A stretch of 39,124 nt of DNA, from assembly GCF_015707995.1 (NCBI RefSeq), contig NZ_JAAGRY010000027.1, positions 1 through 39,124 of the forward strand. The letters run 5' to 3'. The translations under genes and the position numbers were made by a program. Below, in pieces: positions 32,255 to 39,124 of the stretch (within the stretch, counting starts at the first letter, position 1; each line of letters begins with the position of its first letter). Source of the stretch: Microbacterium paulum (GTDB taxonomy: Bacteria; Actinomycetota; Actinomycetes; Actinomycetales; Microbacteriaceae). Below the pieces are notes generated by a model. That model was not told the DNA's origin and ran no database searches. It saw only the letters and a list, made by a program, of their open reading frames with translations.

Positions 32255-33760
32255 ATGTCAGAAACGACCAACACCCACAAGGTCGCCGGAGCCACGTACG
32301 TGCGCGCCGACGGCGACTACTTCGAGCGCCGTACCTTGCGCCGCTCCGCCGGCATCTGGGGGCTCTGGGGGCTCGCCGTCGCCGCCGTCATCTCGGGAGA
32401 CTTCTCGGGGTGGAACTTCGGCATCGACTTCGCCGGCTTCGGCGGCATGCTCATCGCCTTCGCGATCCTCGTGGTCATGTACTACGGCATGATCTTCTCG
32501 ATCGGCGAGATGTCGGCCGCCATGCCGCACACCGGCGGCGCCTACTCGTTCGCCCGCACCGCCATGGGCCCGTGGGGAGGGCTCATCACGGGCGCGGCCG
32601 AGACGATCGAGTATGTCGCCACGACCGCGGTGATCGTGTACTTCTCGGCGGCGTACGTCAACGGCATCCTCGACCCGCTTCTCGGCATCACTCTGCCCGG
32701 CTGGGTGCTGTACATCATCTTGTACGCGGTCTTCATCGCGCTGAACTCGGCCGGTGCGCACATCTCGTTCCGGTTCGCGATCGTGGTGTCGATCATCTCG
32801 ATCGCGATCATCGTCGTGTTCTCGGTGATGGCGCTCTTCTCGCCCGCGCTCGACTGGGCGTCGCTGTGGAACATCGAGCCCGACCCGGGCTGGAACGAGT
32901 TCCTGCCCCACGGCGTGCTGCCGATCTTGTTCGCGCTGCCGTTCGCGATGTGGTTCTTCCTCGGCATCGAAGAGCTGCCGCTCGCGGCCGAAGAGTCGCT
33001 CGACCCCGTGCGCGACATTCCCAAGGCCGGTTTCTGGGCGCGCGGCACCCTGATCGTGACGGGCCTGCTCGTGCTGTTCTTCAACACGGCCCTGCTGGGC
33101 GCCGAAGACACCGGCGCCGCCGACCAGGGCGAGCCGCTGCTCAATGGCTTCCGCGCGATGGTCGGCGACCAGGTGGCGGCACTGCTGGCCCTGTTCGCCC
33201 TCGTGGGTCTGCTCGCATCGCTGCAGGGCATCATGTTCGCCTACGGGCGCAACATGTACTCGCTCTCGCGCGCCGGCTACTACCCGCGCTGGCTGTCGCT
33301 CACCGGCAAGCGGCAGACGCCGTGGGTCGCGCTGCTCGTGGGTGCGATCATCGGGTTCGTCGCCCTCGTGGTGCTCGACGTGCTCGCCGAGCTCAACCAG
33401 GGTGCGGGCGCGCTCGCCGGGGCGATCGTGCTGAACATCGCCGTGTGGGGCGCGGTCGTCGCGTACTTCTTGCAGCTGGTGTCGTACATCATCTTGCGCA
33501 AGAAGCACCCGCACCTGAACCGCCCGTACCGCAGCCCGTGGGGTGTGCCGGGCGCCGTGACCGCCGCGATCATCGCCGCGCTCATCTTCGTCGGGTTCCT
33601 GCTGAACCCGACCTACCTGCCGGCGATCGTGGCGATCGTGATCGTGTACGCGATCATCCTGATCGGCTTCGCGTTCCACTACCGCCACCGCCTCGTGCTC
33701 TCGCCTGAAGAGGAGTACGCGATCACCGACGGCGTGCCGGTGATCCGCGACGAGAGCTGA
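32255..33760 (+). CDS. APC-superfamily amine permease, ethanolamine transporter (EAT)-like
   Basis: The 501-residue transporter has about 12 transmembrane helices. The first helices read WGLAVAAVISGDFSGWNFG and MIFSIGEMSAAMPHTGGAYSFART, with AETIEYVATTAV in the third; this pattern is typical of the ethanolamine-permease branch of the APC superfamily rather than of PuuP. The ATG at 32255 follows GGAGG. Transcription diverges from the ligase operon, so it most likely imports the amine that operon degrades. The C-terminal tail (LSPEEEYAITDGVPV) is cytoplasmic. Substrate is inferred. Confidence 0.88.
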   Translation: MSETTNTHKVAGATYVRADGDYFERRTLRRSAGIWGLWGLAVAAVISGDFSGWNFGIDFAGFGGMLIAFAILVVMYYGMIFSIGEMSAAMPHTGGAYSFARTAMGPWGGLITGAAETIEYVATTAVIVYFSAAYVNGILDPLLGITLPGWVLYIILYAVFIALNSAGAHISFRFAIVVSIISIAIIVVFSVMALFSPALDWASLWNIEPDPGWNEFLPHGVLPILFALPFAMWFFLGIEELPLAAEESLDPVRDIPKAGFWARGTLIVTGLLVLFFNTALLGAEDTGAADQGEPLLNGFRAMVGDQVAALLALFALVGLLASLQGIMFAYGRNMYSLSRAGYYPRWLSLTGKRQTPWVALLVGAIIGFVALVVLDVLAELNQGAGALAGAIVLNIAVWGAVVAYFLQLVSYIILRKKHPHLNRPYRSPWGVPGAVTAAIIAALIFVGFLLNPTYLPAIVAIVIVYAIILIGFAFHYRHRLVLSPEEEYAITDGVPVIRDES

Positions 33761-33765
33761 GCGAA

Positions 33766-33804
33766 CGGGGTGCGGGGCAAGCGGAGACGCCACCCCGCAC
33801 CCCG
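33766..33804. terminator. Bidirectional terminator between convergent genes
   Basis: CGGGGTGCGGGG (33766-33777) and CCCCGCACCCCG (33793-33804) form a 12-bp perfect stem with a 15-base loop. It starts 6 bases after the permease stop, and the convergent Amidase_6 gene ends 9 bases beyond. No U-tract is present on either side. Confidence 0.75.
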
Positions 33805-33812
33805 CTCGGCGA

Positions 33813-34682
33813 TCAGGGGATGTGGTAGATCCACACCGTCGAGTCGGTGTGCTCGACGTTCAGCACGGTCTCGAGCTCGCGGTATTCGCCGTCTTCGTTG
33901 TGGCTGATGAAGTACACCTTGGGGGCGCCGCCGGGCACGTACTCGACCTTCGACACGGTCATGGTGTGGTCCATGGTGGTGTCGAGCTCGCCCCAGTGGA
34001 AGAGGCCGATGTCGCCGACGCGCACGCGGTCGAGGTCGTCTTGGGTCGCGTAGGTCAGGCCGAGCGCGTCGAAGTATTCGCTCATCTGCACCGTGCCGAT
34101 CCACGCGTCAGAGGCCGTCCACATGCCGCCGTCGGAATACCAGGTGTCGTCGACCTTCCAGCCGCGGGCGATGAGGCCCTGGCTCGCGAAGTTCGTGCAG
34201 TCGCCGCCGAAGTCGTTGTAGTCGCCCCACACCGCGCTGTTGTACGAGAAGACGTACTGGTGCCGGTAGGCGAACTGGGCGGCGACGTCACCGCCGGTGG
34301 GCTGGGTGTTCGTGGCCGACGAGGCGGCGATGAGCGATGCGCGGTACGCCTCAGCGTCGGCGCGCACGGCGTCGGCGGCCTGCTGCGTGGCGGTCAGGGC
34401 GAGGTCTGCCGCTTCGGCCGTCGTCGCAGCACGAAGAACCTCGGATGCCTGGTACAGCGCGTCTTCGGTGGCACGCGACGCGTCGGAGTAGTCGGCGAGG
34501 GTCGCCATGGCCTCGTCGGCGGCGGCGGCGACGTCGAAGGTCGGAGCGTCGGCCGACCCGCTGGGCGGCGCCGACAGCGCGGTCGCGTCGGCGGTCTCGG
34601 CGGCTTCGGCGTTGCCGCTCGGGTCGTCGCCGAGAGATCCCACGAAGCCGAACACCCCGACCGTGAGCGCTGTGACGATCAC
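33813..34682 (-). CDS. Secreted or membrane-anchored Amidase_6 domain protein
   Basis: The 289-residue product starts with a hydrophobic helix (IVTALTVGVFGFVGSLG), then has an Ala/Thr/Ser-rich helical linker (about residues 25-125). An Amidase_6 domain ends the protein, with catalytic Cys in GGDCTNFASQGL (about 165), a Trp/Tyr-rich core and His in MDHTMTVSKV. The family is a NlpC/P60-related cysteine peptidase or amidase group, probably acting on the cell wall. The start is doubtful. The GTG at 34680-34682 has no ribosome site and comes just after the positively charged stretch KRIDPAV, which is in frame but follows a stop. Removing one A from the A5 run at 34713-34717 (complement) would extend the frame to a better signal peptide beginning near 34734. 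Confidence 0.7.
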   Translation of the reverse strand: MIVTALTVGVFGFVGSLGDDPSGNAEAAETADATALSAPPSGSADAPTFDVAAAADEAMATLADYSDASRATEDALYQASEVLRAATTAEAADLALTATQQAADAVRADAEAYRASLIAASSATNTQPTGGDVAAQFAYRHQYVFSYNSAVWGDYNDFGGDCTNFASQGLIARGWKVDDTWYSDGGMWTASDAWIGTVQMSEYFDALGLTYATQDDLDRVRVGDIGLFHWGELDTTMDHTMTVSKVEYVPGGAPKVYFISHNEDGEYRELETVLNVEHTDSTVWIYHIP

Positions 34683-34750
34683 CGCAGAGACGGCGACCGC
34701 CGGATCTATGCGTTTTTATAGAGAACCCGCACAATCCGCCGGGTGGACGC

Positions 34751-35689
34751 TCAGTCGGCGAGGGGCGCCACGTCGACCGATACGCGCAGCGTCGACTGCT
34801 TCGCCTTCGTGAAGATGATGCCCTTCACGGGAGACACATCGCCGTAGTCGCGTCCCCACGCGACCGTCACGTAGCGGTCGTCGGCCCACTGATCGTTGGT
34901 CGGGTCGATCGCGAGCCACTGGCCTTCGCCGGCCGGCCCGCCCGCGGCCTCGCCCGCCGCGTCGCCGGTCACCTCGCCGGTCGGGGGTAGCCACACGGAC
35001 AGCCAGGCATGCGAGGCATCCGCCCCGAACACCCGCTCCTTGCCGGGCGCGGGCCGCGTCGCGAGGTAGCCCGACACGTACCGGGCTGCGACCCCGTGCG
35101 AGCGCAGGCAGGCCAGGGCCACGTGGGCGAAGTCCTGGCAGACGCCCGCGCGGGCGCGCATGGCGTCGGCGACCGTGCTGGTGACGGTCGTCGCGGTCTT
35201 GTCGTAGTCGAAGTCGCGGAAGATCCGCTGCATGAGGTCGGTGACCGCCTCGCCGAGCGGGCGGCCCGGCGTCAGCGACTCTGCGCCATACGCGACGGCG
35301 TCGGGCGCGTGCCGCGCGCGGGCCGACTCGAGCGCGTACTCGGTCGCCGCCCACGCCCCGGGGGTCTCGGGGTGCGCGAGCGGGCGCGCACGCTCCCACG
35401 GCTGCGCGAGGGCGGCGGGATCGTAGGCGGGCACGTCGACGTCGACCTCGCTCGAGGCGGTGATGGTGAGCTCGGAATGCGGGTCGGTCAGGTGGAAGTA
35501 CGTCGACGCGTTGCCGAAATAGTCGGTGTCGGCGTCGAGATCGCCGGGCACGGGGTCGACGACGACAGCGGATGCCTCGAGTCGCTGCCACGGCAGATCG
35601 CGGGGCACCAGGTGGAACTGCCCGACGCTGTCTTGCACCGGCTTGCCGTAGGTGTAGGCGGTGCGGTGCCACACGCGGTAGCGGGTCAT
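34751..35689 (-). CDS. Transglutaminase-like protein with BTLCP N-terminal domain
   Basis: The 312-residue product has the bacterial transglutaminase-like N-terminal beta domain (YRVWHRTAYTYGKPVQDSVGQFHLVPRD) and a transglutaminase core with the Cys-His-Asp triad: GVCQDFAHVAL, DASHAWLSVW and IDPTNDQ. A Gly/Ala/Glu-rich insert (about 250-270) lies between His and Asp. The ATG (35687-35689) overlaps the stop of the CP-ATP-grasp/alpha-E gene in an ATGA. This pair is a widespread operon linked in published genome analyses to peptide or amide-bond modification. The exact reaction is unknown, though hydrolysis of an amide bond is likely. Confidence 0.9.
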   Translation of the reverse strand: MTRYRVWHRTAYTYGKPVQDSVGQFHLVPRDLPWQRLEASAVVVDPVPGDLDADTDYFGNASTYFHLTDPHSELTITASSEVDVDVPAYDPAALAQPWERARPLAHPETPGAWAATEYALESARARHAPDAVAYGAESLTPGRPLGEAVTDLMQRIFRDFDYDKTATTVTSTVADAMRARAGVCQDFAHVALACLRSHGVAARYVSGYLATRPAPGKERVFGADASHAWLSVWLPPTGEVTGDAAGEAAGGPAGEGQWLAIDPTNDQWADDRYVTVAWGRDYGDVSPVKGIIFTKAKQSTLRVSVDVAPLAD

Positions 35690-38238
35690 GCGCGGGCCTC
35701 CATCACTTCGACCAGCGACAGCTCCGACAGCGGAACGGCGGGCGGCCCGCTCTCGAAGTGCAGGTGGCGCACGGCATCCGACAACCGTTCGAGCTGCTCG
35801 CTCACGTGCGCGAGGTAGTCGACGAGCGCGTCTCGACGGCCGCCCGACACCGCGACGAGCGCGGTCACGTCGATGCCCGCCACCTCGGTGTCGAGGTGGT
35901 CGAGCAGGCGCTCGGCGCGGCTCGAGCCGGTCGAGGCGGGCATGGCCGCGAGGTGCGTGCGCAGTTCGGTCAGCGCGAAGGCCAGCGAGCGCGGGTTGCT
36001 GCCGTCGAGCAGCACCAGGTCGAGCACGTCCGACGCCCGCACCGAGCCGCGATAGCGGCGGCGGTAGGTGACGACGCTCTCGGATGCCAGGAGCACCGCC
36101 TCGAGCACGTCGCGCGTCGCGCGGGCGTCGTGCTTCTCGGCGAGGCCGGCGGTGAGCAGCTCGCACAGCTGCAGGCCGCGCTCGAGGTAGCGACCCGCCT
36201 CGATCATGTGCCAGCCGGTGTCGCGGATCATGTTCGCCGTCACGCCGTAGAGCGACAGCATGGCGGCGAGCATGCGCCCCCCCGACTCGGCGGTGCGGTG
36301 CGGGTGGGCCGAGCTGCGCAGCGCGCGGCTCGCCCGGTCGATGTTCGCGAAGACACGCCAGGTGTCGCCCGAGAGCTGATCGCGCACACCCGCCATCGCT
36401 TCGCGCAGGCGCGCGATCGAGTGGGCGGCCGAGCCGGGGCGTGCGGCGTCGAGCAGCAGCGAGCGCAGTTCGGGTTCGGGGTCGAGTGAGCGCATGCCGG
36501 CCAGGCGCGCGAGCGCGTCGAGCAGCACGCGGGGCGGGTCGGCGAGGACTCCGGCGATGTAGGCGCCGGGCTGGTCGAGCTCGGCTTGGGCTGCCAGCAG
36601 CAGCCGTAGCAGGTCTTCGGTGCGTTCGGCGTAACGCCCCGTCCAGAACATGTCGGCGTGGGCGCGGGGTGCGAGCGGCGGGATCGTGCGCGCCGACGAA
36701 CCGGCCGGCAACGGCGCGATCTCGCTGAGGTTCTGATCGGGATCGTCGGTCTGCGCCTTGAGCACCCAGACGTCTTTCGTGCGCGGCGGGGCATCGGCGT
36801 GCGCGCGCACCGTGGCGAGCCCCCCGACGAGCGGGCGGTAGGTCGAGCCGTAACGCAGCGCGAAGGCGCGCAGGGTCAGCGGCTGCGCGGCGGCCCGGCC
36901 CGCGCGTTGCCCGGGGCGGGCGGGCGACCACACCGGCGTCTGCGACAGCGGCAACTGGTCTTGACCGACGAAGCGGTGCGGTGCGGCCGCGATGCGGGCG
37001 GCCAGCTCGCTCGGCGACAGGTCGCCGAGCGTCTTGCGCGGCTCGTCGATCGTGCGCACGATCAGCGTGGGGTCGCCCGCGGCCAGCCGTGCGAGAACGA
37101 GCTCACGGGATGCCTCGTCGCCGCACCACCACGTCGGCACCGACGGCAGGCGTAGTTGCTCACCGAGGAGCGCCTCGCACGCCTCGGCGAGGTAGGGCAT
37201 GAGCGCCGGGTTCTCGAGCACGCCGGCCCCGAGGCCGTTCACGAGCCGCACGGTGCCGCGACGCACCGCCTCGGTGAGTCCCGCGACGCCCAACCGCGAG
37301 TCGCCGCGCAGTTCGAGCGGGTCGCACCACGCGGCATCCACACGACGGATGATCACGTCGATGCGGTCGGTGGGGCGCTTGGCCGGCCACCCGGCGGGCT
37401 TCATCCACACGAAGCCGCCCTGCACGACCAGGTCGCTGCCCTGCACGAGCGGAAAGCCGAGCGCGTTCGCGAGGAACGCCTGGTCGAACGCGGTCTCGCT
37501 GAGAGTACCCGGCGAGAGGAGCACAACGCGCGGGTCGTCGACTGTGTCGAGCGTCGACGAGAGCAGCGCCGCGCGCAGCGCCGCGAAGTAGGGGTCGAGG
37601 TGGTGGAGGCTGCTCTCTTGGAACAGGTCGGGCATGACCTGCGAGATCACGCGCCGGTTCTCGGCGGCGAAGCCGAGGCCCGACGGCGCCTGCACGCGGT
37701 CGGCGAGGGCGTGCCATTCGCCGTCGGCGTCGCGGCCGAGGTCGACCGCCGAGAGCAGCAGCGGCTGCGGGTCGACGGCGCTGCGCCGGGCCAGCGGCCG
37801 CAGGTAGCCGGAGTGGGCGAAGACCACCGCCGACGGCACGATCCCCTCGCGCAGCAGCCGGCGCTCGCCGTAGAGGTCGACGAGGATCGCGTTGAGCAGT
37901 TCGGCCCGCTGGGCGAGCGCGACCTCGAGTGGAGCCCACGCCGCCGCGTCGAGCACGAGCGGCACCGCATCGAGCTGCCACGGTTCGGCGCCGCCGTCGG
38001 GTGTTCCGGGCCGGGCGTACGAGACGCCGTCGTCGGCGAGAAAGCGCACGATCTCGCCGTCGACGCGGTGCAGATCGTCGGCGCTCAGCGCGAGGGCGTG
38101 CGAGGCGAGCGCCTTCCAGCCCGGGCGGAACGCGCCGTCCGACTCGACGACCTCGTCGTAGCGGGCGTGCTCGCCCGCGTCGGCGAGCGGCAGCGTCGGC
38201 TGAGACACCGTCGCGGCATAGTCGCGCAGCACACTCAC
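35686..38238 (-). CDS. Circularly permuted ATP-grasp domain fused to an alpha-E domain
   Basis: The 850-residue fusion has an N-terminal CP-ATP-grasp region (DUF404/DUF407, about residues 60-470) with RPLARRSAVDPQPLLLSAVDLGRD, SLHHLDPYFAALR, RRVDAAWCDPLELRGDSRLGV and NGLGAGVLENPALMPYL. The alpha-E domain (DUF403, about 540-850) begins FWTGRYAERTEDLLRLL and contains RMLAAMLSLYG and EAGRYLERGLQL. I chose the GTG at 38236-38238 because GGGAGAAG lies 7 bases before it. The longer upstream frame runs into the argA promoter. CP-ATP-grasp enzymes form amide bonds with ATP, and the partner transglutaminase would cleave or transfer them. Many genomes encode the two domains separately or fused like this. 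Substrate unknown. Confidence 0.9.
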   Translation of the reverse strand: MSVLRDYAATVSQPTLPLADAGEHARYDEVVESDGAFRPGWKALASHALALSADDLHRVDGEIVRFLADDGVSYARPGTPDGGAEPWQLDAVPLVLDAAAWAPLEVALAQRAELLNAILVDLYGERRLLREGIVPSAVVFAHSGYLRPLARRSAVDPQPLLLSAVDLGRDADGEWHALADRVQAPSGLGFAAENRRVISQVMPDLFQESSLHHLDPYFAALRAALLSSTLDTVDDPRVVLLSPGTLSETAFDQAFLANALGFPLVQGSDLVVQGGFVWMKPAGWPAKRPTDRIDVIIRRVDAAWCDPLELRGDSRLGVAGLTEAVRRGTVRLVNGLGAGVLENPALMPYLAEACEALLGEQLRLPSVPTWWCGDEASRELVLARLAAGDPTLIVRTIDEPRKTLGDLSPSELAARIAAAPHRFVGQDQLPLSQTPVWSPARPGQRAGRAAAQPLTLRAFALRYGSTYRPLVGGLATVRAHADAPPRTKDVWVLKAQTDDPDQNLSEIAPLPAGSSARTIPPLAPRAHADMFWTGRYAERTEDLLRLLLAAQAELDQPGAYIAGVLADPPRVLLDALARLAGMRSLDPEPELRSLLLDAARPGSAAHSIARLREAMAGVRDQLSGDTWRVFANIDRASRALRSSAHPHRTAESGGRMLAAMLSLYGVTANMIRDTGWHMIEAGRYLERGLQLCELLTAGLAEKHDARATRDVLEAVLLASESVVTYRRRYRGSVRASDVLDLVLLDGSNPRSLAFALTELRTHLAAMPASTGSSRAERLLDHLDTEVAGIDVTALVAVSGGRRDALVDYLAHVSEQLERLSDAVRHLHFESGPPAVPLSELSLVEVMEARA

Positions 38239-38344
38239 GTCGGTCTTCTCCCGTCGCACCGGTCTGTCGGGCGCCGGCGGCCAGCATCCCCAGGTGACCA
38301 GCGTAGGGGTCATCGCGGGCCACGACGGCGCATCCGATCCGCAA

Positions 38345-38350
38345 TACAGT
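38345..38350 (+). promoter_or_regulatory. Candidate -10 element of argA (leaderless start)
   Basis: TACAGT is followed by 6 bases and then the GTG start codon, so transcription would begin at or next to the GTG. The -35 position holds a weak ACGACG with 17-base spacing. No ribosome site is present, in agreement with a leaderless mRNA. Confidence 0.5.
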
Positions 38351-38356
38351 GGGTGC

Positions 38357-38857
38357 GTGCCCGCCGTCACCGTCCGTTCCGCCCGCACGTCGGACGTGCG
38401 CGGCATTCTCGCGTTGCTGCAACCCTGGGTCGAGCGCCGGATTCTGCTCGGCAAAGACGTCGTCACGGTCTACGAGGCGGTGCAGGAGTTCGTCGTCGCC
38501 GAAGCCGACGGCGAGCTCGTCGGCTGCGGCGCGCTGCACGTCATGTGGGAAGACCTGGGTGAGATCCGCACGCTCATCGTGGCGGATGCCTGGGCGCACC
38601 ACGGCGTCGGCGGCGCGATCGTCGACCGGTTGCAGCAGAACGCCCGCGAGCTCGGCCTGTCGCGACTTTTCTGCCTCACTTTCGAGGTTGACTTCTTCAC
38701 GCGGCGCGGCTTCGCCCCGATCGGCGAGCAGGTCGTCGACCCCGATGTGTACTCGCAGCTGCTGCGCAGCCCCGACGAGGGCGTCGCCGAGTTCCTCGAC
38801 CTCGCGCACGTCAAGCCGAACACGCTCGGCAACACGCGCATGCTCAAAGCGCTCTGA
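38357..38857 (+). CDS. argA: Amino-acid N-acetyltransferase (N-acetylglutamate synthase, short GNAT type)
   Basis: The 166-residue GNAT protein acetylates glutamate with acetyl-CoA in the first step of arginine synthesis. It matches the short actinobacterial ArgA (Rv2747-type): RRILLGKDVVTVYEAVQEFVVAEADGELVGCGALHVMWEDLGEIRTL early on, an acetyl-CoA loop (AWAHHGVGGAIV) and the FCLTFEVDFFTRRGF segment. The C-terminal LDLAHVKPNTLGNTRMLK closes the family pattern. The GTG at 38357 gives the usual length; the -10 element lies 6 bases upstream, so the start is probably leaderless. It is divergent from the CP-ATP-grasp gene and not in an arginine operon. Confidence 0.88.
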   Translation: MPAVTVRSARTSDVRGILALLQPWVERRILLGKDVVTVYEAVQEFVVAEADGELVGCGALHVMWEDLGEIRTLIVADAWAHHGVGGAIVDRLQQNARELGLSRLFCLTFEVDFFTRRGFAPIGEQVVDPDVYSQLLRSPDEGVAEFLDLAHVKPNTLGNTRMLKAL

Positions 38858-38924
38858 CGGTCGAGAGTTCTCAGTCGCGCGGCCGTTCCGCGTGCCGCGG
38901 AGGTGAACGCGCGTTGCGGCGGCT

Positions 38925-38930
38925 TAGCCT
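38925..38930 (+). promoter_or_regulatory. Candidate -10 element of the last gene (leaderless start)
   Basis: TAGCCT is followed by 6 bases (ggagcg) and the GTG start codon, the same geometry as before argA. The -35 region (about 38902-38909, GGTGAACG) is weak. Confidence 0.45.
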
Positions 38931-38936
38931 GGAGCG

Positions 38937-39124
38937 GTGAGCACTCCGACCAGGCGCCGTCCGTCGCCGGCCGTCTACCGGCGCCGGCGGCTCGTGGCGC
39001 TGCTGCTGGCGATCGTCGTGGTGGGCGCCATCGTCGCGCTCGTGCTCGCACTGTGGCAACCGTGGCGGTCCGCCGCGCCCGTGTCGACCCCGGCGCCGTC
39101 GGTCTCGACCGCGGCGGCGACGGC
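38937..39124 (+). CDS. Membrane-anchored protein, N-terminal 62 residues (partial)
   Basis: The gene runs off the right edge. The visible product has a short polar and basic start (STPTRRRPSPAVYRRRR), one hydrophobic helix (LVALLLAIVVVGAIVALVLAL, about residues 18-38) and then a Trp-Gln-Pro-Trp followed by a Pro/Ser/Thr/Ala-rich linker. This is the form of a type II anchored or secreted protein with an extracytoplasmic domain still to come. Microbacterial D-Ala-D-Ala carboxypeptidases can look like this, but nothing visible identifies the domain. The GTG at 38937 is chosen by the -10 spacing and the coding pattern. Confidence 0.65.
   Translation, partial: MSTPTRRRPSPAVYRRRRLVALLLAIVVVGAIVALVLALWQPWRSAAPVSTPAPSVSTAAAT

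Noticed and set aside
26725..33760. Standard putrescine (Puu) operon
   Set aside because: PuuB and a PuuP-type permease are absent, while an SDR and an ethanolamine-type permease are present. The gamma-glutamyl logic is kept but the substrate is left open.
35686..38466. Longer start for the CP-ATP-grasp/alpha-E protein
   Set aside because: The extra N-terminal residues read through the divergent argA promoter and have no conservation pattern. The GTG at 38236-38238 has a proper ribosome site.
1..39124. tRNA, rRNA, riboswitch or CRISPR features
   Set aside because: No cloverleaf-like gene, conserved RNA motif or regularly spaced repeat array was found on reading both strands. The only tandem repeat is the 12-bp one at 28403-28450.

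Overview
The window is high-GC actinobacterial DNA. Dense gene packing, frequent ATGA/GTGA stop-start overlaps, many GTG starts, and protein sequences of the Microbacterium kind (DUF4192 protein, ClpC, class II LysS, alpha-E/CP-ATP-grasp operon) point to Microbacteriaceae, most likely Microbacterium or a close relative. The genus is inferred from pattern recognition, not from a search. A 7-mer, GGATGCC, recurs about every 0.75 kb on both strands and looks like a lineage signature.

Bases 1-17,556 form one large divergent locus that I read as a salvage system for D-amino-acid-containing peptides. It is probably aimed at peptidoglycan fragments or similar peptides. The left arm (minus strand, from 6,713 down to 61) encodes a COG3375-type GNAT acyltransferase, a SIS-domain protein, an N-acyl/N-succinyl-amino-acid racemase of the enolase superfamily, a class IV PLP aminotransferase, an M19 dipeptidase fused to a class I glutamine amidotransferase, and a serine hydrolase. 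Nearly all of these genes overlap by 4 bases. An ISL3-family insertion at the left edge has cut off the 3' end of the serine hydrolase gene. The right arm (plus strand) encodes an M20 deacylase, a five-part oligopeptide ABC importer (binding protein, two permeases, fused double ATPase), an S66 LD-carboxypeptidase, and a C45 acyltransferase homologue between two paralogous class-A-like serine hydrolases. GNAT + racemase + M20 match the known pathway that converts D- to L-amino acids through N-succinyl intermediates. The remaining genes would import peptides and cleave them to free amino acids.

Bases 17,640-26,710 are mostly core genes: lysS with a tightly linked LysE-family exporter, a DUF4192 protein, a small membrane protein, cardiolipin synthase, a truncated AbiEi/DUF559-type gene, and clpC followed by a strong terminator. 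Two perfect DnaA boxes lie 2 kb apart in this part.

Bases 26,725-33,760 hold an amine catabolism locus: a FadR-type GntR regulator, an SDR dehydrogenase, an aldehyde dehydrogenase, a PuuD-type gamma-glutamyl hydrolase and a PuuA/GlnA-type gamma-glutamyl-amine ligase on the minus strand, with an EAT/APC-type permease diverging from them. The SDR in place of a PuuB oxidase, together with the ethanolamine-type permease, suggests an amino-alcohol such as ethanolamine as substrate rather than putrescine.

Bases 33,766-39,124 contain a convergent terminator, an Amidase_6 protein with a doubtful 5' end, a transglutaminase-like protein and a CP-ATP-grasp/alpha-E fusion (a widespread operon of unsolved function), then on the plus strand an ArgA-like N-acetylglutamate synthase and the start of a membrane-anchored protein. 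Both of these last genes have a -10 element exactly 6 nt before the start codon and are probably leaderless. I saw no tRNA, rRNA or CRISPR array.
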